Assembly: GCF_026015295.1 (NCBI RefSeq)
Contig: NZ_JAPDUW010000001.1
Span: 992,001 to 1,056,000 of the forward strand
Direction: 5' to 3'
Origin: Segatella copri
GTDB lineage: Bacteria; Bacteroidota; Bacteroidia; Bacteroidales; Bacteroidaceae
DNA length: 64,000 nucleotides
In this document: in pieces, positions 1-9,358 of the stretch
How positions within the stretch are numbered: position 1 is the first letter of the stretch
Layout of the letters: each line of letters begins with the position of its first letter
Made by a program: the position numbers and the translations under genes
Notes under the pieces: model-generated
What the model saw: only the letters and a program-made list of their open reading frames with translations
Databases searched by the model: none
What the model was told of the DNA's origin: nothing

Positions 1-1451
1 AGATTGCGTTTCTTGTTTTCTTCGATATGCAGTCGGGTTACGTTCAGTTCATCCTGAACCTCCTCCTGCTTATCTTTTAATTCGTTGATTTTCTTAGTGT
101 TATTCTCGCTCCACTCACGCAAAGGTGCAAGCAGTTCATCCATCGACTGGTTCTTCATCTTCTTGCGCTTCATGTGATCGAAAACGTAGAGCAGAACCAC
201 CACGAGCACAATCATCGCCACCACGGCAGCAATCATCAGGTTGAGCTGCTGGGCGTTTTCGTCGAGCGCCGCGGCACGTGCTTCAAGCTGGCGATCCTGA
301 CGCGAACGGTCCTGCAAATCCAGATAGATATTGCGGTTGTAATCGCTCTGCTGCTTATCATCTATAGCCGAATAAACCAGGCAGAGTCTTTCACGTATCG
401 ACGCTACGAGGTCGGGTGCCTGCTCTATCGCCTTGTTGTCGTTCAGGGCATGATTCAGGCAGTCGAGCGCCGAAGAATAATCATGGATATCCCAGAAACA
501 TTCAGCCAGCGTACGGTTGGCTCCGGCAGTCTGATAAACATCTCCGTAGCTCGAAAAGAGGTTGAGGGCACGCTGGGCAAAGTTGCCTGCCAGCAGATTG
601 TTTGGCATCTGCTCGATGTTGAGATACTGGAAGGCAGGCAGGTTGTTGCGTATGAGGAAATCGCTCACCTCTCCTTTTCTGAGGTGCTCGCTTATAGACT
701 GCAGGGCGTTAGCCTGCCAGTAAGGATAAGGATGGGCAGGGTCGCTAGCCAGCATGTAGCAGCTGATCAGCCGGTCGAATTCCGCCTGATTGATTTCGTT
801 TTCGGTTCCCTTGACGATAGCTCCGCCCGAACCTATATTATAAAGATAGTTGAGATATTGTGCCGAATCCTGTTCCAACTCATCTGGGTCCAGACGGTTA
901 AGCTCCTGAAGCATCGGCTCGTCTAAGCCCACATAATAAAAATAGGTGGCGGCAACAATACTGAATTCAGATTTCGCATAAATCACGCGTTTGCTTTCCC
1001 TCGGGGGCATGGAATTCACCTCTTCGCGAATTCTGCGCAAACGCCTCATCGCTTTTTCGCGATAAGCATAAAAATCTTTGTTGTGCGATTCTCTCTGGCA
1101 GAGTCGCATGTTCTGAACATCGGCAATAGCGAGTTCTATTTGATTATCGCTCTCCTCTTCAACTTTCCTCAGCCATCCCTTGGCACCCTTGTAATCCATC
1201 TTGGCTATACAGACGAAGGCAAGGTTGTTATAGGCTTCGGCACGGCCTGAGGAATAATCTTCTGAAAGCTTCAAAGCCCTCTCAGCCAGCACTTTAGTAG
1301 AATCAAGATTGCGATAATGATAAGCATAGGATTGCTCGTTCAGCTCATCTACCCTAGCCTTATTCGCAGGAGAACAAGCTGAAAGAAAAAGTGTCGCCAC
1401 CACCAGAACTGATGATGGCGACATGGAAAAAAAGGATGCTGAAATTTGCAT
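1..1451 (-). CDS. TPR lipoprotein with membrane segment and coiled coil (3' end outside window)
   Basis: About 483 codons are visible and the frame is open to the left edge. The N-terminus has a lipoprotein-like signal (hydrophobic run ending LFLSAC, about residues 12-26). Helical TPR-like repeats fill about residues 35-390, then comes one transmembrane helix (about 405-424, AAVVAMIVLVVVLLY) followed by a basic, coiled-coil stretch (KKMKNQSMDELLAPLREW onward). In Bacteroidota this layout is usual for TPR sensor proteins whose C-terminus is a histidine kinase or a LuxR-type HTH; that part is not in the window, so the output domain is unknown. The start at 1451 is preferred; an in-frame ATG at 1424 is the alternative. 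It lies 23 bases after eda on the same strand and may be cotranscribed. Confidence 0.75.
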   Translation of the reverse strand, partial: MQISASFFSMSPSSVLVVATLFLSACSPANKARVDELNEQSYAYHYRNLDSTKVLAERALKLSEDYSSGRAEAYNNLAFVCIAKMDYKGAKGWLRKVEEESDNQIELAIADVQNMRLCQRESHNKDFYAYREKAMRRLRRIREEVNSMPPRESKRVIYAKSEFSIVAATYFYYVGLDEPMLQELNRLDPDELEQDSAQYLNYLYNIGSGGAIVKGTENEINQAEFDRLISCYMLASDPAHPYPYWQANALQSISEHLRKGEVSDFLIRNNLPAFQYLNIEQMPNNLLAGNFAQRALNLFSSYGDVYQTAGANRTLAECFWDIHDYSSALDCLNHALNDNKAIEQAPDLVASIRERLCLVYSAIDDKQQSDYNRNIYLDLQDRSRQDRQLEARAAALDENAQQLNLMIAAVVAMIVLVVVLLYVFDHMKRKKMKNQSMDELLAPLREWSENNTKKINELKDKQEEVQDELNVTRLHIEENKKRN

Positions 1452-1474
1452 CTAAATGAAAAATAGTCTCTAAA

Positions 1475-2146
1475 TTAAGCGCGAGCCTTCGCGATGTAAC
1501 CGAGAGCCTCCTGACACTTGGCTGTGATGGCAGCCCAGTCGCCAGCAGCAACAGTTTCCTTAGGGAAGAGCTTAGAGCCCATACCTACGCAGAGAACGCC
1601 AGCCTTGATCCAAGGAGTAAGATTCTCCTCTGTTGGCTCTACGGCACCTGTTACCATGATGTTGCTCCAACGCAAAGGTGCCATTACGTTCTTGACGAAT
1701 GAAGGACCGCCTACGTTACCTGCTGGGAATACCTTGGTTACGTCGCAACCGGCAGCCTGAGCATTATTGATTTCTGTTACAGAACCGCAACCTGGTGAAT
1801 AAGGAACCAGACGACGGTTGCAAACTGGAGCAATCTCTGGGTTGAAGTTAGGACCTACGATGAAGTTAGCGCCGAGCTGGAGATATAGAGAAGCTGTACC
1901 GGCATCAACAACTGTACCTGCACCCAGAATCATCTCAGGACAAGCCTTGTCGGCCCACTTTACCAACTCTCCGAAAATCTCGTGAGCGAAGTCACCACGG
2001 TTAGTAAACTCGAAAACACGTACGCCACCCTCGTAACAAGCCTTGATGACGTTCTTGCAGATTTCAACATCCTTATTGAAGAAAACAGGTACCATACCAG
2101 TCTCTTTCATGGCTGCCATAACCTGCATTTTGCTAAACTTTGCCAT
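1475..2146 (-). CDS. eda: KDPG/KHG aldolase
   Basis: A 223-residue class I aldolase of the Entner-Doudoroff/hexuronate route, cleaving 2-keto-3-deoxy-6-phosphogluconate to pyruvate and glyceraldehyde-3-phosphate. The Schiff-base lysine is in the motif VTKVFPAGN, the substrate-binding Glu/Arg in FEFTNRG, and LGAGTV is the usual core strand. Length matches the family (about 210-225). It follows kdgK on the same strand with a 99-base gap, so phosphorylated KDG made by KdgK is its substrate. A hairpin in the gap could give unequal expression of the two genes. Confidence 0.93.
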   Translation of the reverse strand: MAKFSKMQVMAAMKETGMVPVFFNKDVEICKNVIKACYEGGVRVFEFTNRGDFAHEIFGELVKWADKACPEMILGAGTVVDAGTASLYLQLGANFIVGPNFNPEIAPVCNRRLVPYSPGCGSVTEINNAQAAGCDVTKVFPAGNVGGPSFVKNVMAPLRWSNIMVTGAVEPTEENLTPWIKAGVLCVGMGSKLFPKETVAAGDWAAITAKCQEALGYIAKARA

Positions 2147-2169
2147 TACCTTATATGAATTAACAATGA

Positions 2170-2233
2170 ATAGTTTATAGTTTATAAGAGCTACGCCGTA
2201 AGCAAGACTGCCTATAAACTATCAACTATAAAC
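2170..2233 (-). other. hairpin in the kdgK-eda spacer
   Basis: ATAGTTTATA (2177-2186) pairs perfectly with TATAAACTAT (2213-2222), and both arms extend into further TAGTTTATA/ACTATAAAC copies. The stem is AT-only and lacks a U-tract, so an mRNA processing or stability element is more likely than a terminator. Confidence 0.45.
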
Positions 2234-2245
2234 TTTAAACTATAA

Positions 2246-3268
2246 TTATCTCTGAACTCGACCATTAGCGTTACCGCCAGCCAGGCTCTCTACCTCGTCA
2301 GCAGATACCAGGTTGAAGTCGCCTGGGATAGTATGCTTCAAAGCAGAAGCAGCTACCGCAAACTCAAGAGCCTCGCCCTGAGTCTCCTTAGTAAGAAGAC
2401 CGTGGATCAGACCACCAGAGAAAGAGTCGCCACCACCAACGCGGTCGATGATAGGGTTGATGTCATAGTGCTTGCTCTGATAGAACTCCTTACCATCATA
2501 GATAAGAGCCTTCCAGCCGTTGTGTGTAGCAGAGAGAGATTCGCGGAGAGTAGAAACAACATACTTGAATCCGAACTCCTTCATCATGCCCTTGAAGATT
2601 CCGTAGTAACCCTCAGCATCAGTCTTACCGCCCTCTACGTCAGCATCTGGCTTGAAGCCCAGGCAGAGCTGAGCATCTTCCTCATTACCGATGCAAACAT
2701 CAACATACTTCATCAGAGGACGCATAACAGAGATAGCCTTCTCAGAAGTCCAGAGCTTCTTGCGGAAGTTGAGGTCAACAGAAACTGTTACGCCGTGACG
2801 CTTAGCAGCCTCACAAGCCAACTTGGTAAGTTCAGCAGCCTTGTCGCTGATAGCTGGAGTAATACCGCTCCAATGGAACCACTGGGCACCCTCCATAATC
2901 TTGTCGAAATCGAAATCAGATGGGTCAGCCTCAGCAATTGCGCTGTGTGCACGGTCGTAGATTACCTTGGATGGGCGCATAGAAGCACCAGTCTCGGCAT
3001 AGTAGAGACCTACGCGGTCGCCACCACGAGCGATGAACTCTGTGTTAACGCCGTAACGACGGAGACCGTTGACAGCAATCTGACCGATCTCGTGCTTAGG
3101 GAGCTTAGATACGAAGTAAGCATCATGACCATAGTTAGCCAAGCTTACAGCTACGTTAGCCTCACCACCACCAGGGATGATGCGAAGTGATTCACTCTGA
3201 ATGAAACGATCATTGCCTTCTGGTGATAAACGAAGCATGATCTCGCCCAATGTTACAATTTTTGCCAT
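2246..3268 (-). CDS. kdgK: 2-keto-3-deoxygluconate kinase (PfkB family)
   Basis: A 340-residue ribokinase/PfkB-family sugar kinase that phosphorylates 2-keto-3-deoxygluconate to KDPG. The N-terminus (TLGEIMLRLSP) and IPGGGEANVAVSLA are family motif 1; the C-terminal signature RVGGGDSFSGGL holds the catalytic Asp and anion hole. The start at 3268 (MAKIVTLGE) is chosen over an upstream ATG at 3331, because the 21 extra residues are low-complexity Lys/Asn and lie before the conserved first strand. First gene of the kdgK-eda unit, divergent from the LacI-type regulator and altronate dehydratase, which fixes the pathway as hexuronate degradation. Confidence 0.92.
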   Translation of the reverse strand: MAKIVTLGEIMLRLSPEGNDRFIQSESLRIIPGGGEANVAVSLANYGHDAYFVSKLPKHEIGQIAVNGLRRYGVNTEFIARGGDRVGLYYAETGASMRPSKVIYDRAHSAIAEADPSDFDFDKIMEGAQWFHWSGITPAISDKAAELTKLACEAAKRHGVTVSVDLNFRKKLWTSEKAISVMRPLMKYVDVCIGNEEDAQLCLGFKPDADVEGGKTDAEGYYGIFKGMMKEFGFKYVVSTLRESLSATHNGWKALIYDGKEFYQSKHYDINPIIDRVGGGDSFSGGLIHGLLTKETQGEALEFAVAASALKHTIPGDFNLVSADEVESLAGGNANGRVQR

Positions 3269-3662
3269 GTTTGATAGTTTTAATTTTTTTGTTTTTATTT
3301 TGTTTGTTATGAGTAACAAATTAAATTCCACTTTTCAGTAGAGAAATGAAGTTCAATTATCAGTTGTCGTTCAATTTCGAGGGCAAAAATAACCATAATT
3401 TCTCGAATAACGAAATAAAATTGCATTTTTTTTTGTTTTTCGTGCAAAAAAGTTGCTGTGTCTTCGCACAATTCAAAAAATTGTTGTATATTTGCGGCAA
3501 AATTCGTACTTGTGGTCGCACACAACAGAATTGCTTAATACTAATTGTGGTCTGTGCACAGCTAGGAAGTACCTGCGACGTTTTATCTATCGTAGCCCCC
3601 AGGAGAGGCTCCTTATATAATAAGTACACGCGAGGCAACCAGACCCGTAATGCTAAAAAACA
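3269..3662. other. divergent intergenic control region of the hexuronate block
   Basis: This 394-base AT-rich stretch separates kdgK (leftward) from the LacI-type regulator (rightward). It holds a rightward promoter at 3487-3495 and a transcribed leader of about 160 bases before 3663. No convincing ORF is present. Binding sites for the LacI-type protein are expected here by analogy with other divergent LacI loci, but I see no unambiguous long palindrome. Confidence 0.5.
3487..3495 (+). promoter_or_regulatory. -7 box upstream of the LacI-type regulator
   Basis: TATATTTGC matches the Bacteroidota -7 consensus TAnnTTTG. The -33 region about 20 bases upstream has only a weak TTCG. Transcription would begin near 3502. 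Confidence 0.5.
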
Positions 3663-4727
3663 ATGGCCGAAAAAATCAGAATCAAGGATATTGCCGAGAG
3701 AGCTGGCGTATCCGTTGGAACCGTAGACCGAGTTCTGCACGACCGTCCTAACGTGTCGAAAACTGCACGCGACAAGGTCGAGAAAGCCCTCAAGGAAATG
3801 AATTACCAGCCTAATGTGTACGCCAGCGCTCTGGCTTACAACAAATCCTATACCTTCTACCTGCTGATTCCGAAACACGAATCGGAGGCTTACTGGGAGG
3901 AGATAGAGGAAGGCGCAAGAAAATGTGAAGATACCCGACGTGACTTCCATATCGATGTAGAGATTCGTTTCTATGAGCGTTCCAGCGAGGAATCGTTCCG
4001 CGAAGAAGGCAACAAGATTCTTGAGGCCAGTCCGGAAGGAGTTATCGTGGTGCCTTCATCGCTCGATGTAACCCGCGAGTTTACTGAGGCGTTGCACCAC
4101 AAAAGCATCCCATTCATCCTGCTCGACTCCTACATGCCCGATCTGCGTCCGCTCTCTTTCTTCGGCCAGGATTCGTTCTGTTCCGGTTTCTTCGCAGCCA
4201 AGATGCTGATGATGCTTGCTGCAAAGGAAGATGAAATCCTGCTCATGAGGCAGACCAAAGACGGAAGAGTGGTCAGCAAGCAGCAGGATAACCGAGAGGT
4301 AGGATTCCGCCATTACATGCACGACCACTTCCCTAACGTGAAGATTACCTTGCTCGACCTGCCGTTGAGCGGCACACGTGCTGAATTCGCCAAAATGCTG
4401 GAGAAGTTCTTTGCCGTGCATCCGAACATCCACCATTGCATCACCATGACTTCGAAGGCGCACATCGTGGGCGACTTCCTGCTGAAGACCAACCGCCGCG
4501 ACGTTCAGATCATGGGCTATGATATGGTAGAGAAAAACGCCCGCTGTCTGCGCGAAGGAAGCATCTCCTTCCTCATCGCCCAGCACGCCTACATGCAGGG
4601 GTACTCCTGCGTAGACACGCTCTTCCAGGCCATCGTGCTGAAGAAGAAAGTTACGCCGGTAAACTATATGCCTATCGAGCTGCTGATGAAGGAAAACGTA
4701 GATTTCTATCGCAGAACCCAGCTCTAA
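3663..4727 (+). CDS. LacI-family transcriptional regulator of the hexuronate locus
   Basis: A 354-residue regulator. The N-terminal LacI HTH is clear (IRIKDIAERAGVSVGTVDRVL, about residues 5-25, with hinge region to about 60), followed by a periplasmic-binding-protein-like effector domain (about 62-345). Members use a sugar acid or derivative to release DNA. It precedes uxaA on the same strand and is divergent from kdgK, so control of both units by a hexuronate intermediate is the likely role; the effector is inference. Confidence 0.88.
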   Translation: MAEKIRIKDIAERAGVSVGTVDRVLHDRPNVSKTARDKVEKALKEMNYQPNVYASALAYNKSYTFYLLIPKHESEAYWEEIEEGARKCEDTRRDFHIDVEIRFYERSSEESFREEGNKILEASPEGVIVVPSSLDVTREFTEALHHKSIPFILLDSYMPDLRPLSFFGQDSFCSGFFAAKMLMMLAAKEDEILLMRQTKDGRVVSKQQDNREVGFRHYMHDHFPNVKITLLDLPLSGTRAEFAKMLEKFFAVHPNIHHCITMTSKAHIVGDFLLKTNRRDVQIMGYDMVEKNARCLREGSISFLIAQHAYMQGYSCVDTLFQAIVLKKKVTPVNYMPIELLMKENVDFYRRTQL

Positions 4728-4817
4728 GGCTATCGGGCAGAACAGGGTTTCCGCATGGAAGACAATTCATACAGGAACATTATAAATTATAAACAATAAA
4801 TAAAAGACAGACTACGT

Positions 4818-6314
4818 ATGGAACAATCAAGTTTTATCAAGATTAACCCTGCCGACTCGGTAGTGGTTTGCTTGCGCCCTATGAAGAAGGGTGAAACTAT
4901 TGAAGTAGATGGCAAGACCATCACATTATTGCAGGATACTCCTGCAGGACACAAGGTGCTCATCAACGATGCTGCCGAGGGTACAGACATTCTGAAGTAT
5001 GGCTACCCTATCGGTCATGCAAAGACCGGTCTCAAAGCGGGCGAATGGGTAAACGAGAACAACCTCAAGACCAATCTTGCCGGTACGCTCGAATATACCT
5101 ATAACCCGGTTAACGAGCAGCTGAACATCGCTAAGGAAAACCGCACCTTCATGGGCTACGTTCGCAAGAATGGCGAAGTAGGCGTAAGAAACGAAATATG
5201 GGTAGTTCCTACCGTGGGCTGCGTTAACGGCGTGGCTGAGAAACTGGTAGATCTCCTCAAGAAAGAAACAGGCTGCGAAGGCATCGACGCCATCCACGCA
5301 TGGCACCACAACTTCGGTTGCTCACAGCTCTCGGGCGACCATGAGAATACCCGCAAGGTGCTTCGCGATATCTGTCTGCATCCAAACGCAGGTGCCGTGC
5401 TCGTTCTCTCGCTCGGCTGCGAGAACAACCAGCCAGATGATTTCATGAAGATGCTCGGCGACTATGATCACGACCGCATCAAACTTCTTGTAACACAGAA
5501 GGTTGAAGGCGATGAGCTAGAGGAAGGTATGAAGATTCTGCGCAACCTCTATGCCCAGGCTAAGGAAGACAAGCGCGAGGAAGTTCCGGTAAGCAAACTG
5601 CGCGTAGGTTTGAAGTGTGGCGGTTCTGACGGCTTCAGCGGAATTACAGCCAACCCATTGGTAGGTGAATTCAGCGACTGGCTCGTAGCTCAGGGCGGTA
5701 CAAGCATCCTGACAGAGGTACCGGAAATGTTTGGCGCAGAAACCATTCTGATGAACCGTTGCGAGAACAAGGAACTCTTCGACAAGACCGTTCACCTGAT
5801 TAACGACTTCAAGGAGTACTTCCTGAGCCATGGTGAACCAGTTGGCGAGAACCCTTCTCCAGGTAACAAGGCAGGTGGTATCTCAACCCTCGAAGATAAG
5901 GCTTTGGGTTGCACCCAGAAGTGCGGGCGTGCTCCGGTAAGCGGCGTGCTCCAGTATGGCGACCGTTTGGAGACAACAGGTTTGAACCTGCTTTCAGCTC
6001 CGGGTAACGACCTCGTTGCAGCCACAGCTCTGGCTTCAGCAGGTTGCCAGCTCGTTCTCTTCACCACAGGTCGCGGAACCCCATTCGGAACCTTCGTGCC
6101 AACGATGAAGATTTCTACCAACAGCAATCTGGCAAAGAACAAGCCAAACTGGATTGACTTCAACGCCGGCGCTCTGGTAGAAGGTGTAGAAATGAAAGAC
6201 TTGGTAAGCAAGTTTATTGATAAGATTATAGCCGTAGCAAGTGGCGAGGAGGCTCGCAACGAGTATAATGGCTATCGTGAAATCTCCATCTTCAAGAATG
6301 GAGTAACTCTTTAA
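4818..6314 (+). CDS. uxaA: altronate dehydratase
   Basis: A 498-residue UxaA/GarD-family dehydratase converting D-altronate to 2-keto-3-deoxygluconate, the substrate of KdgK across the intergenic region. The N-terminal SAF-like domain (about 1-95) and the larger C-terminal metal-dependent domain are both present; HHNFGCSQLSGDHENT and LKCGGSDGFSGITANP are highly conserved family segments. Length is close to the E. coli enzyme. It is followed 19 bases later by the NhaC-type gene, so the two are cotranscribed. Isomerase (uxaC) and reductase (uxaB) genes are not in this window. Confidence 0.93.
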   Translation: MEQSSFIKINPADSVVVCLRPMKKGETIEVDGKTITLLQDTPAGHKVLINDAAEGTDILKYGYPIGHAKTGLKAGEWVNENNLKTNLAGTLEYTYNPVNEQLNIAKENRTFMGYVRKNGEVGVRNEIWVVPTVGCVNGVAEKLVDLLKKETGCEGIDAIHAWHHNFGCSQLSGDHENTRKVLRDICLHPNAGAVLVLSLGCENNQPDDFMKMLGDYDHDRIKLLVTQKVEGDELEEGMKILRNLYAQAKEDKREEVPVSKLRVGLKCGGSDGFSGITANPLVGEFSDWLVAQGGTSILTEVPEMFGAETILMNRCENKELFDKTVHLINDFKEYFLSHGEPVGENPSPGNKAGGISTLEDKALGCTQKCGRAPVSGVLQYGDRLETTGLNLLSAPGNDLVAATALASAGCQLVLFTTGRGTPFGTFVPTMKISTNSNLAKNKPNWIDFNAGALVEGVEMKDLVSKFIDKIIAVASGEEARNEYNGYREISIFKNGVTL

Positions 6315-6333
6315 TTAAGAAGAAAAAAGAAGT

Positions 6334-7644
6334 ATGAGTAATAAAAAAGGTTTGCTGGCGTTGTCGCCATTATTTTTGCTGATTGTCCTCATCGTGGCTT
6401 TTACCGTATATTCGGTAGACAGCAGCCATCAGGACACCAGCCTCTCGCTCACAGTAGCGTTCATGATTTCGAGCATTTATGCCGTGGCTATTTCCGGCGG
6501 AATGCCTGTCAGGAAACGAGTGGACACATACAGCAAGGGTGCCGGCGCCAACAACCTGATGCTCATGCTCTGGATTTACGTGCTGGCTGGCTCGTTTGCC
6601 GCATCAGCCAAGGCGATGGGAGCCGTTGATGCAACCGTCAACCTGGCGCTCAGCATCCTGCCAGCCAGCATGATTCTGCCAGGACTATTCCTGGCTGCCT
6701 GCTTTATCTCCGTATCTATCGGAACAAGTGTGGGAACCGTAGTGGCTCTGGTTCCGATAGCCGCCGGACTTGCCCACTCGATGGATGCTAACGTAGGCAT
6801 GATGACCGCCATCATCGTAGGTGGCGCTTATTTCGGCGACAACCTCTCGTTCATCTCCGATACGACTGTTGTTGCTACGCAGACGCAGAACTGCAAGATG
6901 AGCGATAAGTTCAAGGTCAACTCCATGATTGTGGTTCCGGCCGCCGTACTCGTACTCATCGCCTATTCTGTCATGGGAGTCGGTCTTCAGGCCCCAACCC
7001 ACATCAACGAGGTAGAATACATGAAAGTATTGCCTTACCTCACCGTCCTCGTTACCGCTATTGCCGGCATGAATGTAATGGCAGTTCTCACTCTGGGCAC
7101 CCTACTCTGTGGCGCCATCGGCATAGGCAGTCATCTTCTGGGTGCCTCCGGAAGCTACGATCTCTTTGGCTGGTTCTCAGCCATGGGCAACGGCATTATC
7201 GGCATGGGCGAACTCATTATCATCGCCATGATGGCAGGTGGTATGCTCGAAATCATCCGCGAAAACGGCGGAATCGATTTCATCATCAACAAGATTACAG
7301 CCCACGTAAACAGCAAGCGTGGAGCCGAACTTTCTATCGCCGCCCTCGTTTCGATGGTAAACATCTGTACGGCAAATAATACGGTAGCGATTCTGACAGT
7401 AGGAAATATTTCGAAAAAGATAGGCGACCGGTTTGGCGTAGACAACCGCAAGGCAGCCAGCATTCTCGACACCTTCTCATGCATGGTTCAGGGATTGATT
7501 CCTTATGGCGTGCAGATGCTCCTGGCAGCCGGTCTGGCCAATCTCAGTCCGATGGACATTCTTCCTTATCTCTACTATCCGCTGGCGATAGGTGTGGCAG
7601 CCCTGCTGGCCATCCTCTTGCGCTATCCTAAGAGATACAGTTAG
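6334..7644 (+). CDS. NhaC-type Na+/H+ antiporter family membrane protein
   Basis: A 436-residue polytopic inner-membrane protein with about 11-12 hydrophobic helices. The segment SIGTSVGTVVALVPIAAG and the motif GGAYFGDNLSFISDTTVVA are the family core. Formal annotation is Na+/H+ antiporter, but its position directly behind uxaA suggests it may move a sugar acid coupled to Na+/H+ or balance ions during uronate uptake; that substrate idea is inference from context only. Confidence 0.85.
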   Translation: MSNKKGLLALSPLFLLIVLIVAFTVYSVDSSHQDTSLSLTVAFMISSIYAVAISGGMPVRKRVDTYSKGAGANNLMLMLWIYVLAGSFAASAKAMGAVDATVNLALSILPASMILPGLFLAACFISVSIGTSVGTVVALVPIAAGLAHSMDANVGMMTAIIVGGAYFGDNLSFISDTTVVATQTQNCKMSDKFKVNSMIVVPAAVLVLIAYSVMGVGLQAPTHINEVEYMKVLPYLTVLVTAIAGMNVMAVLTLGTLLCGAIGIGSHLLGASGSYDLFGWFSAMGNGIIGMGELIIIAMMAGGMLEIIRENGGIDFIINKITAHVNSKRGAELSIAALVSMVNICTANNTVAILTVGNISKKIGDRFGVDNRKAASILDTFSCMVQGLIPYGVQMLLAAGLANLSPMDILPYLYYPLAIGVAALLAILLRYPKRYS

Positions 7645-7743
7645 GAAGACTTCTCAAATCAGAGGAGGGGCTCCTTCTGCGTTAGAGATTTCTTGACAGG
7701 AAGAACAAAACTTTATTATTGACTATTAATAAGAACAAGGCAT

Positions 7744-8439
7744 ATGAATTTTCTTCAGCGCAACCTTTTTACTAAGCTCCGTGCCGACAACTTCGGCATC
7801 AAGGAAGAAATGGAACCGATGACTACCTTTAAGAAGAAAAAGATAGCTCAGATGCTCAAAAATGTGAATGATGTTCCTGCCGGAGAGGTGAAGATGAACA
7901 ACGGTTTTCTGAACCGACGGCTCAGCAAGATTCAGGAAGATGAACGCCACGCCATCGATACCTCTATCGAGACCATTTACCTGCTGCGCATCATCGTGGC
8001 AAACGTAAATGGAATGCTGGCTAACGGAATCAATCTCAGAGGAATCATCCAGTTGGGAGACTACCTGAGAACCCGAGGCGACAAGGTAGATTTCGTAAAA
8101 CTGGAGAAGTGGCTTGCCAAGCTCCGCATCCAGCGCATCGCCCAGCTGGAAGGAAGCGTGCTCATCACCTTCTTCGATTTTGAACAGGACGAAATCCCGT
8201 TCGTTCATCACATAGAAAGAGGCGCCTACAAGCTGACGCTCCGTTCGCTCTACTATAACATCATGGACCAGCAGGCCATTCAGTTTGAGCAGACCAGCAG
8301 CGGCTTTGTACGCACCACGGGGGGAACCATGCGCAAGAATCTGCGCCGCAGCATGCGCTATCTGCAATACGCTCCGATAGAAACCATGAGCAATTTCATG
8401 AATAATTTCTTCCGTTCATTATCTGAGATTGAAGAGTAA
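7744..8439 (+). CDS. conserved hypothetical protein
   Basis: A 231-residue soluble basic protein without signal or membrane segments. The first 70 residues are Lys/Arg-rich; residues about 84-150 (GINLRGIIQLGDYLRTRGDK followed by VDFVKLEKWL) resemble the C-terminal helical part of Bacteroidota nucleotidyltransferase-like proteins, but no catalytic GS(x)D-type motif is visible. Function unknown. It stands alone between the NhaC-type gene and the GH25 gene, about 100 bases from each. Confidence 0.65.
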   Translation: MNFLQRNLFTKLRADNFGIKEEMEPMTTFKKKKIAQMLKNVNDVPAGEVKMNNGFLNRRLSKIQEDERHAIDTSIETIYLLRIIVANVNGMLANGINLRGIIQLGDYLRTRGDKVDFVKLEKWLAKLRIQRIAQLEGSVLITFFDFEQDEIPFVHHIERGAYKLTLRSLYYNIMDQQAIQFEQTSSGFVRTTGGTMRKNLRRSMRYLQYAPIETMSNFMNNFFRSLSEIEE

Positions 8440-8542
8440 ATTTCAGTAAGGATTGAAGGGGGTAACCTGGGATTCATCAGGACGAAGAGTAAAATATCTA
8501 TAAAATTAATCTCTTAGTAGTACGATTTTCATCTGATTTTCG

Positions 8543-8551
8543 TATCTTTGC
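8543..8551 (+). promoter_or_regulatory. -7 box directly before the GH25 gene
   Basis: TATCTTTGC is a perfect -7 box ending 4 bases before the ATG at 8556. The predicted start of transcription falls at or next to the start codon, implying a leaderless or near-leaderless mRNA. Confidence 0.6.
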
Positions 8552-8555
8552 ATCT

Positions 8556-9242
8556 ATGAAAAAATTATTTATCTCTATTATAGCATCCATTATTGCCTTG
8601 GGAGCCCATGCCCAGGTGCAATGCGAAGACACTTGTCGGCACGTTCACGGCATCGACTTGAGTCATTATCAGGGCAACGTGTTCTGGGAAACCGTGGGCG
8701 ACAACTCTAAGATGGCTTACGTTTATCTGAAAGCTACTGAGGGCGGAACCAACATCGACAGCAAATACAAGAAGAATATCGACCTGGCTCATCGCTACGG
8801 AATGAAAGTAGGTTCTTATCATTTCTACAGACCCCGCATCCCACAGCAGACGCAGCTGGAAAATTTCAAGGCCCAATGCCGTCCGGGAGATCAGGACCTC
8901 TTGCCTATGATTGATGTGGAGACGAAAAGCGGCATGAATACAGAAGAATTCTGCGATTCGCTCTTTAAGTTTCTGCATCTCGTAGAGAAAGCATATAAGC
9001 AGAAACCCCTCATCTATACGGGAGCCAATTTCTATGACAACTATCTTCTGGGCAAGCTAGACAGCTACAAGCTGATGATTGCCCAGTATACGAAGCGCAT
9101 CCCTGTATTGCGTGATGGTAGAGATTTCGAAATGTGGCAATATACGGGTAAGGGCAGACTCAACGGAATAAACGGCTATGTTGACAAAAGCCGTTTCATG
9201 GGGCGCCACAAGCTCAGAGAAATCAGATTCAGACATCGATAG
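8556..9242 (+). CDS. glycoside hydrolase family 25 (lysozyme-like)
   Basis: A 228-residue secreted muramidase-like enzyme. Residues 1-20 form a signal peptide ending AHAQ. The GH25 barrel starts at HGIDLSHYQGNV (catalytic-site Asp) and continues with AYVYLKATEGG, GSYHFYRP and LLPMIDVE, which supplies the Asp/Glu pair near the active site. It probably trims peptidoglycan in the periplasm. The start is firm from the signal peptide although the promoter lies immediately upstream. Confidence 0.9.
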   Translation: MKKLFISIIASIIALGAHAQVQCEDTCRHVHGIDLSHYQGNVFWETVGDNSKMAYVYLKATEGGTNIDSKYKKNIDLAHRYGMKVGSYHFYRPRIPQQTQLENFKAQCRPGDQDLLPMIDVETKSGMNTEEFCDSLFKFLHLVEKAYKQKPLIYTGANFYDNYLLGKLDSYKLMIAQYTKRIPVLRDGRDFEMWQYTGKGRLNGINGYVDKSRFMGRHKLREIRFRHR

Positions 9243-9358
9243 CAATTGGAACCTTGAACTTGGAACTTTATGATTAGCTTCAAGGTAAAGAGTAGATAAG
9301 ATCTGGAAGTAGAGAAGCATGAATTATATAAGTAAATTAATAAACACAAAATAGAATT

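Noticed and set aside
174..926. 250-residue open frame on the plus strand
   Set aside because: It is antisense to the TPR gene, whose frame encodes a signal peptide, repeats, TM helix and coiled coil; the plus-strand product shows no domain.
3269..3662. Several overlapping short ORFs in the divergent control region
   Set aside because: They are low-complexity, overlap promoters and the start of the LacI-type gene, and have no domain.
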